6,356 nt of DNA. It comes from Paenibacillus sp. (GTDB lineage Bacteria; Bacillota; Bacilli; Paenibacillales; Paenibacillaceae). Positions 1 through 4,180 of this stretch are shown here, one piece after another. The number at the start of each line of letters is the position of its first letter. Positions within the stretch are counted from its first letter, which is position 1. Below the pieces are notes generated by a model. It did no database searches, was not told where the DNA came from, and saw only the letters and a program-made list of their open reading frames with translations. The translations under genes were made by a program, and so were the position numbers. Where the stretch lies: positions 1-6,356 of the forward strand of contig JAQSXN010000242.1 in the NCBI GenBank assembly GCA_029256665.1. Direction: 5' to 3'.

Positions 1-303
1 AAACCGGTCATTCTTTTCCACCTCACGTTCGGTAGAAAGCGTAATGGCGAGCTGATGCGACTGATTCCAAATGTAACGCAAAAAGTGTTGACCCAGCAAC
101 TGGGGGAGCTAGTGGAGGATGGAATCGTGGACCGTATTTCTTACAACCAGGTGCCTCCAAAGGTCGAGTACGAGTTGACGGATTATGGCTGGAACCTAAA
201 AGATATCCTTCATCTTATGTGCAGATGGGGAGATAAGCATATTGAAATGGTCTACGGCAATAGAGTAAGTATCCGTTTCAAACCGCCGCATTCGAATACC
301 TAA
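1..303 (+). CDS. HxlR-family winged helix-turn-helix transcriptional regulator, 5'-truncated by window edge
   Basis: Frame 1 is open from the first base, so the gene starts before the window; the ATG at 55 is internal. The 100 visible residues match the HxlR core: an ILFHL helix at residues 4-8, then GELMRLIPNVTQKVLTQQL (16-34), which covers the family's typical recognition helix. The wing follows as EDGIVDRISYNQVPPKVEYELT (starting at 39), and a C-terminal dimerisation helix carries the usual CRWGDKH (74-80). Roughly 20-25 N-terminal residues of a normal 110-125 residue protein should be missing, including the region where many members carry a redox-sensing Cys. One Cys (74) remains visible. 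HxlR proteins are cytoplasmic dimeric DNA-binding regulators, often responsive to aldehydes, quinones or thiol oxidants. The next gene, a reductase, points toward this one and is a plausible target (inference). The family call is firm; the ligand is unknown. Confidence 0.93.
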   Translation, partial: KPVILFHLTFGRKRNGELMRLIPNVTQKVLTQQLGELVEDGIVDRISYNQVPPKVEYELTDYGWNLKDILHLMCRWGDKHIEMVYGNRVSIRFKPPHSNT

Positions 304-308
304 GCGAA

Positions 309-341
309 AATACCGGTCCCTGATTGTGAGGAGCCGGTATT
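309..341. terminator. Bidirectional rho-independent terminator between HxlR and reductase genes
   Basis: AATACCGG (309-316) pairs with CCGGTATT (334-341). The inner TCC/GGA can extend the stem past a one-base bulge, leaving a loop of about 10 bases. On the plus strand the stem is followed by a T-rich tract (341-360). On the minus strand it is followed by TATTTTCG. It lies in the 59-bp gap between two convergent stop codons, so it probably ends both transcripts. Confidence 0.8.
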
Positions 342-362
342 GTTCTTCGTATATTTTTTATA

Positions 363-1436
363 TTACGGAATTATCTTGCGTCGGCGGAAGTCTTCAAAGA
401 TGTCCATAAACATCCTCTCTGTATCGACAAAGTCATGGAACCCGAAACGGCGTGCTTTCGAACCATCGGCAAAAAAGTCGTAATCCCATGAAAACACGAA
501 ATCCCCGAACCGCCAAGAGGAAACGTCATTATAGCTAGTACTCTCTAAGCCATACTTCTTCACCATTGAATCCCACAGCGTTTCCTTATCGGACATGACC
601 ACCTCTAATGACATTGGTAACGGAGGAGCAGTCTCGAGTTCGAAAAAGGCGGCGATCTTCGGCCAAAGCTCGTTCCATCGGAAAAGATCACCGTTCGTTA
701 TGTTAAAAGCTTGATTGGCGCAGCCAGCATCAGTGGCCGCCCAGACCGTTGCACGAGCCAGCAAACCGGCATCAGTCATTTCCAACAGGCTATTGTATGC
801 CCCCATCCTCCCGGGAAAACGGAGCGGCAAGCCGAGCTCCTTAGACATGGATGTATAAATCGCTATAACCATCGCCAGGTTCATCGGATTGCCCAGCGCA
901 AACCCGCAAACGACCGATGGACGAAGAGCCGACCAAGTCCAGGTGCTTCCCGGTTGCCGTTGTTCGAGGAATTGTTGTTGGTCGACGTTGAACTCAGGCG
1001 GCATATGATAGGCATCTGTTTCCCGTGCAGGCGTCTTGAAAGGACCAAGGTGCGCGCCGTAGACCTTGTAACCTTGCATAAGACTGATATGCTGTAGGTT
1101 TGGGGCAATCGGTTCGATCGTGTTGACCACGTTCACGAGCATGGATAAGTTTGGCTGTACCAGTTCGGCCCATGTAGGGCGATCTTGATAAGCAGCGAAG
1201 AAGATATGAGTGACTTCGCTCAGAATGCCCAGTTTGTCATGCGTTTCTTCTTCATTAAGCAAATCGACCGCTACATACCGTAACCGAGTGGTATCTTCTC
1301 CGCCGCGTCGTGACACTCCAATGACATTCCAATCGGGAAGCGTCAGCAGATAATGGATGAGATTCCGTCCGATCACGCCGTTGGCTCCAACGACTAGAGC
1401 GGTTTTACTTGTTGTTTCGGTTTGATCTGGTTTCAT
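363..1436 (-). CDS. SDR-family NAD(P)-dependent oxidoreductase, PRISE-like (progesterone 5-beta-reductase/iridoid synthase group)
   Basis: The 357-residue cytoplasmic protein is about the length of plant PRISE enzymes. Residues 12-23 form the Rossmann beta-strand and glycine motif (TALVVGANGVIG), followed by the dinucleotide-binding GVSRR (40-44) and DLL (58-60). PRISE-like blocks follow in order: VTHIFF (75-80), NLQHISLMQGYKVYG (113-127), WSALRPSVVCGFALGNPMN (168-186), PLRFPG (204-209), FNITNGDLFRWNELW (244-258) and a C-terminal KIIP. The known family reduces C=C bonds of enones by 1,4-addition of hydride from NADPH. The Lys of the catalytic pair is present (K124). The motif that normally reads NFYYxxED is EFNVDQQQF here (148-156), so N150 falls at the catalytic Tyr position. 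An altered or non-reductive activity is therefore possible. The ATG at 1436 is supported by a strong ribosome binding site. The gene converges on the HxlR regulator. Substrate is unknown. Confidence 0.88.
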   Translation of the reverse strand: MKPDQTETTSKTALVVGANGVIGRNLIHYLLTLPDWNVIGVSRRGGEDTTRLRYVAVDLLNEEETHDKLGILSEVTHIFFAAYQDRPTWAELVQPNLSMLVNVVNTIEPIAPNLQHISLMQGYKVYGAHLGPFKTPARETDAYHMPPEFNVDQQQFLEQRQPGSTWTWSALRPSVVCGFALGNPMNLAMVIAIYTSMSKELGLPLRFPGRMGAYNSLLEMTDAGLLARATVWAATDAGCANQAFNITNGDLFRWNELWPKIAAFFELETAPPLPMSLEVVMSDKETLWDSMVKKYGLESTSYNDVSSWRFGDFVFSWDYDFFADGSKARRFGFHDFVDTERMFMDIFEDFRRRKIIP

Positions 1437-1446
1437 AAAGTTTTCT

Positions 1447-1452
1447 CCTCCT
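1447..1452 (-). promoter_or_regulatory. Ribosome binding site of the PRISE-like reductase
   Basis: On the minus strand AGGAGG (within GAGGAGGAG) lies 10 bases before the ATG at 1436. This is a near-perfect Shine-Dalgarno sequence and fixes the start of the reductase. Confidence 0.85.
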
Positions 1453-1490
1453 CAACTTCATCTTGTGATCATTGTGCTATAGGAAAGAGG

Positions 1491-1520
1491 ATTTGAGAAG
1501 TACGCACTTTAAAGTCACAA
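1491..1520 (-). promoter_or_regulatory. Candidate promoter of the PRISE-like reductase
   Basis: On the minus strand, TTGTGA (1515-1520, 4/6 match to the -35 consensus) is followed after 18 bases by TCAAAT (1491-1496, 4/6 match to the -10). This is a weak sigma-A-like promoter about 55 bp ahead of the start codon. The -35 lies inside the first copy of the tandem repeat, so a protein bound there would block or modulate RNA polymerase. The match is modest and other spacings are possible. Confidence 0.3.
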
Positions 1521-1541
1521 AAGCACTTGAAAGTAACAAAG
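1504..1541. repeat. Two-copy 19-bp tandem direct repeat, candidate HxlR-type operator
   Basis: Copy 1 (1504-1522) is GCACTTTAAAGTCACAAAA and copy 2 (1523-1541) is GCACTTGAAAGTAACAAAG. They match at 16 of 19 positions and abut exactly. Each copy contains a dyad: ACTTTAAAGT is a perfect 10-bp palindrome and ACTTGAAAGT is one base off. A 19-bp period would set two dimers nearly two helical turns apart, on roughly the same face of DNA. ACTT/AAGT half-sites fit the general style of HxlR-family operators, and the repeat lies 68-105 bp upstream of the reductase start, overlapping its candidate promoter. Binding by the HxlR protein encoded at 1-303 is inferred. Confidence 0.6.
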
Positions 1542-1748
1542 GACATGGGTGTAACTTAAAAGATTTACTAAGATATGCCAGCCTAAATGCGTGGTTCTTG
1601 TGTCGAAATCCCGCATGGAATAAAGCTATTTCGTTTCATACATTATTCTCTGCCAACAGCAAGGCGATTGTTCAATGAAAGCCGAACGGAAGGAAAACCG
1701 GCCCAAATGAAGAAATGTTCTAATGGCACTCAAAATTTGGATATAGTG
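1542..1748. other. Intergenic region without a credible gene
   Basis: This is the middle of the roughly 370-bp spacer between the divergent reductase and SRPBCC genes. Short open frames cross it on the plus strand (from a TTG at 1472 and an ATG at 1587). Neither has a ribosome binding site, a recognisable motif or bacterial-style composition. I see no tRNA, riboswitch fold or strong terminator. A second possible -10 for the downstream operon, TATAGT, lies at 1742-1747 but lacks a good -35. The stretch may hold decayed sequence, but I cannot assign it to any family. Confidence 0.5.
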
Positions 1749-1778
1749 GTGGCAGTCCATGTTCGACATAAATAGAAT
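1749..1778 (+). promoter_or_regulatory. Candidate promoter of the SRPBCC/GrpB-ankyrin operon
   Basis: GTGGCA (1749-1754, 4/6 to the -35 consensus) and TAGAAT (1773-1778, 5/6 to the -10) are separated by 18 bases. This would give a leader of roughly 35 bases before the ribosome binding site and ATG. It is the best sigma-A-like pair seen in the spacer, judged by eye. Confidence 0.33.
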
Positions 1779-1805
1779 TCAAGAGGTCATTCGATAGGAG
1801 ACTTG

Positions 1806-1813
1806 AAGGGAGG
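1806..1813 (+). promoter_or_regulatory. Ribosome binding site of the SRPBCC gene
   Basis: AAGGGAGG lies 6 bases before the ATG at 1820 and 9 bases before a second in-frame ATG at 1823. The spacing slightly favours the second ATG, which would shorten the protein by one residue. Confidence 0.75.
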
Positions 1814-1819
1814 AAATAA

Positions 1820-2299
1820 ATGATGAACGAATATGGAACGCTCCATGAAAATGGCGGCCGTTATGCATTAAAGTTCGAGCGTTTGTTCACGCAGAATCCT
1901 GAAAGTGTTTTCGTTGACCTGACGAATCCCGAATACTTCTCGCAATGGTTCCCGTTTGCGACAGGTGATATGGAGCTCGAAACGGGCGGCAAGATTGCTT
2001 TTGATGACGGCGAAGGTTCGACATATGAGGGTACGATAACTACATTTAATCCTCCATCAGTCTTTGCTTTCCGCGAGCATGACGATCTGCTGAATATTGA
2101 ATTGCAAGCGAAAGGCGATGGATGCAAAATGATTTTTACCCATACTTTCGATGATCCATCCATGGCGGTTATGACCGCTGCAGGGTGGCATAGATGTCTG
2201 GATGTATTTCGCCAGATCGTTGGCGGCGATCCGGTCGTATGGAAAGAGAATTCAGCCGAGTTAAGGGAGCTGTATCAAGAAGCATTTCATTTGACGTAG
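1820..2299 (+). CDS. SRPBCC-family protein, AHSA1-like (START/Bet v 1 fold)
   Basis: The 159-residue cytoplasmic protein has the full order of an AHSA1-like SRPBCC domain. The first strand and helix read FERLFTQNPESVFVDLTNPEYFSQWFPF (19-46). Then come the strand pair METGGKIAFDDG-like segment (51-65), YEGTITTFNPPSVFAF (69-84), the GDGCKMIFTHTFDD strand (99-112) and the long C-terminal helix starting AAGWHRCLDVF (120-130). These domains form a deep hydrophobic cavity that binds small lipophilic ligands. Bacterial members of this branch mostly lack an assigned substrate, and Hsp90 activation should not be assumed. The length is normal and no truncation is seen. It is the first gene of a probable two-gene operon; the next start is only 23 bp after its stop. 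The call is firm at family level, with function unknown. Confidence 0.9.
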   Translation: MMNEYGTLHENGGRYALKFERLFTQNPESVFVDLTNPEYFSQWFPFATGDMELETGGKIAFDDGEGSTYEGTITTFNPPSVFAFREHDDLLNIELQAKGDGCKMIFTHTFDDPSMAVMTAAGWHRCLDVFRQIVGGDPVVWKENSAELRELYQEAFHLT

Positions 2300-2310
2300 C
2301 TTGTACAACG

Positions 2311-2316
2311 GGGAGG
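2311..2316 (+). promoter_or_regulatory. Ribosome binding site that sets the GrpB-ankyrin start
   Basis: GGGAGG lies 6 bases before the ATG at 2323. The reading frame is open upstream to 2194, inside the SRPBCC gene, but that extension has no family similarity. This site and the immediate start of GrpB homology after 2323 select the downstream ATG. Confidence 0.85.
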
Positions 2317-2322
2317 CGCGCG

Positions 2323-4077
2323 ATGAAGATCAGGTTAAGCGAATATAACGAAGACTGGAAGAAACTCTATCAAGAAGAAGCGGACTTCTTGAAGGCGATA
2401 TTCAAGGAGGAAATCGTTCGATTCGAGCATTTTGGCAGCACCTCGGTTCCCGGTTTAAAGGCCAAGCCCGTCATTGACATGATCGCTATCGTAAAAGATA
2501 TCCGTCAAATCGATTCGTTTAACGATACGATGACCGCCCTCGGGTATGACGTTGCCGGGGATTGGGGGATTCCGGGCCGAAGGCTGTTTCGTAAAGGCGG
2601 GGAGAACAGAACCCATCACATCCATTTCTACCAGACGGATAATCCCCAGATCGAAAGGCATCTGATAGTCAGGGATTATTTGAGAAAACATCCGGAAGAG
2701 GTCGTCAGGTACGGCAGGTTTAAGGAAGAACTGGCCGAGCGTTTCGAACGCACAAACGAATATAGTCCGGCCAAAAAAACATTTGTAGCGGAGCTGGAGC
2801 GGCTTGCGCTCGAATGGCATGCGGGTGTCATCGAACGATTCAAACAGGCGGTAAACGGGAACGACCCGGAAGCAGTAGGCCGATTGCTGAACAACCATCC
2901 GTTGCTATCCTCGCGAATCGACGAACCTTGGTTTGCTTTCGATACGCCCGCGATTGTTAGCGCCGCCAGTAGGGGAGACCGCAAGATGGTCGACGAATTG
3001 CTGAAGCATGGCGCGGACATCAATGCCAAGAGCGATTGGTGGGCGGGGGGCTTCGGCGTTCTGCATCATGATCATCATGATTTATCCCGGTATCTAATCG
3101 AGCGGGGGGCAAACGTCGATCCGCATGCCGCGGCCGCTTTGGGAATGCTGGATACGCTTCGGACAATGGTGAAAGAACAGCCGGACATCGTCAATCAACG
3201 CGGACCGGATGGGCAGGTCCCCTTGCATTTTGCCGGATCGCGTGAAATTATCGACTTCCTGCTAGATCATGGCGCCGATATAGATAGACGAGACTTGGAC
3301 CACAATGGGACGCCTGCGCAATATGCGGTGAACAACAAGGACAAGTGCAGGCATCTTGTTCAACGCGGCGCCCGAACGGATCTGTTCATGGCTTGCAAGC
3401 TAGGCGACGTCGAGCTTGTTCGGCGCATGTTGGAGGAAGATCCGAACTGCTTGCAGGTGCAGGTTGGAGAGGGGGGCTTCACCGCTCCGGGCGGCCATAT
3501 CTATGAATACACGATCGGCAGAGCCGCGAGACCGCTCTACCTTGCGGCGCAGCTAGGTCATGACGCTATGGTAGAGCTGATGCTGTCTCACAGCTCAGTC
3601 GAACAGCGTTTGCTGCTTGCTTGTATGCGGGCGGACCGAGGCACGGCGGATCGGCTAATCAAGAAATATCCGGGTATCGTCCAATCGCTTTCGCCGGAAG
3701 AGCAGAGCATCCTAGCGGATGCGGCATGGAATCATCGAACGGATGCGGTTCGACTTATGCTCGAGCTCGGTTTCCATGTCGACGCGCGCCGCGTCGAGAG
3801 CTCGGCGACCGCCCTACATCTGGCTGCGGCGCAAGGCGATGATAATATCGTCTGCCTGCTCATCGAGCACGGGGCTTCCGTGGAGGTCTTGCATGAATTT
3901 GGGGGAGCTCCGTTGAACAGCTGCGTCTGGGGATCGCTTCATATTCGAAATCCTAACGGGGATTATGCCGCAGTAGCGGAGCGCCTCATCCAAGCTGGGG
4001 CTACACTTCCGGATCTAGCAGGAGGCAGCGAGGAAGTGAAACGGGTTCTTCTTCAGCATGGAGCCACGGGTGAATAG
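2323..4077 (+). CDS. GrpB (UPF0157) nucleotidyltransferase-fold domain fused to an ankyrin-repeat array
   Basis: The 584-residue protein has no signal peptide or membrane segment, so it is probably cytoplasmic. Residues 1-165 are a complete GrpB domain. They include LSEYNEDWKKLYQEE (5-19), the nucleotidyltransferase-type motif HFGSTSVPGLKAKPVIDM (36-53), RTHHIHFY (96-103), a HLIVRDYLRKHPE segment (113-125) and the closing YSPAKKTFVAEL helix (147-158). Standalone GrpB proteins are about 170-180 residues, so this domain is whole. Residues 167-580 carry about ten to twelve ankyrin-like repeats, clearest at 205-235 (ending LLKHGADINAK), 297-325, 402-424 and 495-522 (ALHLAAAQGDDNIVCLLIEHGA). The ankyrin part resembles a known standalone bacterial family, with DWWAGGFGVL (238-247) and an HHDHHD cluster (248-253). 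GrpB domains have been linked to CoA metabolism (as fusions to dephospho-CoA kinase) and predicted to transfer nucleotides, but activity here is unproven. The ankyrins probably bind a protein partner. The gene is translated downstream of the SRPBCC gene in one operon. Confidence 0.9.
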   Translation: MKIRLSEYNEDWKKLYQEEADFLKAIFKEEIVRFEHFGSTSVPGLKAKPVIDMIAIVKDIRQIDSFNDTMTALGYDVAGDWGIPGRRLFRKGGENRTHHIHFYQTDNPQIERHLIVRDYLRKHPEEVVRYGRFKEELAERFERTNEYSPAKKTFVAELERLALEWHAGVIERFKQAVNGNDPEAVGRLLNNHPLLSSRIDEPWFAFDTPAIVSAASRGDRKMVDELLKHGADINAKSDWWAGGFGVLHHDHHDLSRYLIERGANVDPHAAAALGMLDTLRTMVKEQPDIVNQRGPDGQVPLHFAGSREIIDFLLDHGADIDRRDLDHNGTPAQYAVNNKDKCRHLVQRGARTDLFMACKLGDVELVRRMLEEDPNCLQVQVGEGGFTAPGGHIYEYTIGRAARPLYLAAQLGHDAMVELMLSHSSVEQRLLLACMRADRGTADRLIKKYPGIVQSLSPEEQSILADAAWNHRTDAVRLMLELGFHVDARRVESSATALHLAAAQGDDNIVCLLIEHGASVEVLHEFGGAPLNSCVWGSLHIRNPNGDYAAVAERLIQAGATLPDLAGGSEEVKRVLLQHGATGE

Positions 4078-4113
4078 AATGAAGGGAAACGGAGCTTCCC
4101 ATTCATCAAAATA

Positions 4114-4160
4114 GACCGGAGCAGCCATCTCTTGCAAGATGGCTGCTCCGGTCATTTTTT
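4114..4160. terminator. Strong bidirectional rho-independent terminator
   Basis: GACCGGAGCAGCCATC (4114-4129) and its perfect reverse complement (4138-4153) form a 16-bp GC-rich stem with an 8-base loop, followed by ATTTTTTT on the plus strand. On the minus strand the stem is followed by TATTTTGA. It lies between the stops of the GrpB-ankyrin gene and the convergent lyase gene and should terminate both. A smaller hairpin (GGGAA 4084-4088 with TTCCC 4096-4100) precedes it. Confidence 0.95.
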
Positions 4161-4180
4161 TAAAAAATAAGTTGAAACAG

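Noticed and set aside
55..57. ATG as the start of the HxlR gene
   Set aside because: The frame upstream encodes KPVILFHLTFG, the conserved beginning of the HxlR DNA-binding domain, so this Met is internal.
711..1097. 128-codon open frame on the plus strand
   Set aside because: It is antisense to the PRISE-like reductase, with no ribosome binding site or family match.
1691..1712. Possible hairpin GCCG...CGGC in the spacer
   Set aside because: The stem is only about four base pairs with no T tract, too weak to call a terminator or regulatory fold.
1472..1775. Two overlapping short open frames (68 and 62 codons) in the intergenic spacer
   Set aside because: One begins at a TTG without a ribosome binding site and runs through the tandem repeat; neither has a recognisable motif. 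A decayed gene cannot be excluded but is not supported.
2194..2322. In-frame upstream extension of the GrpB-ankyrin gene by 43 codons
   Set aside because: It overlaps the end of the SRPBCC gene, has no family similarity, and a strong ribosome binding site sits just before the ATG at 2323 where GrpB homology begins.
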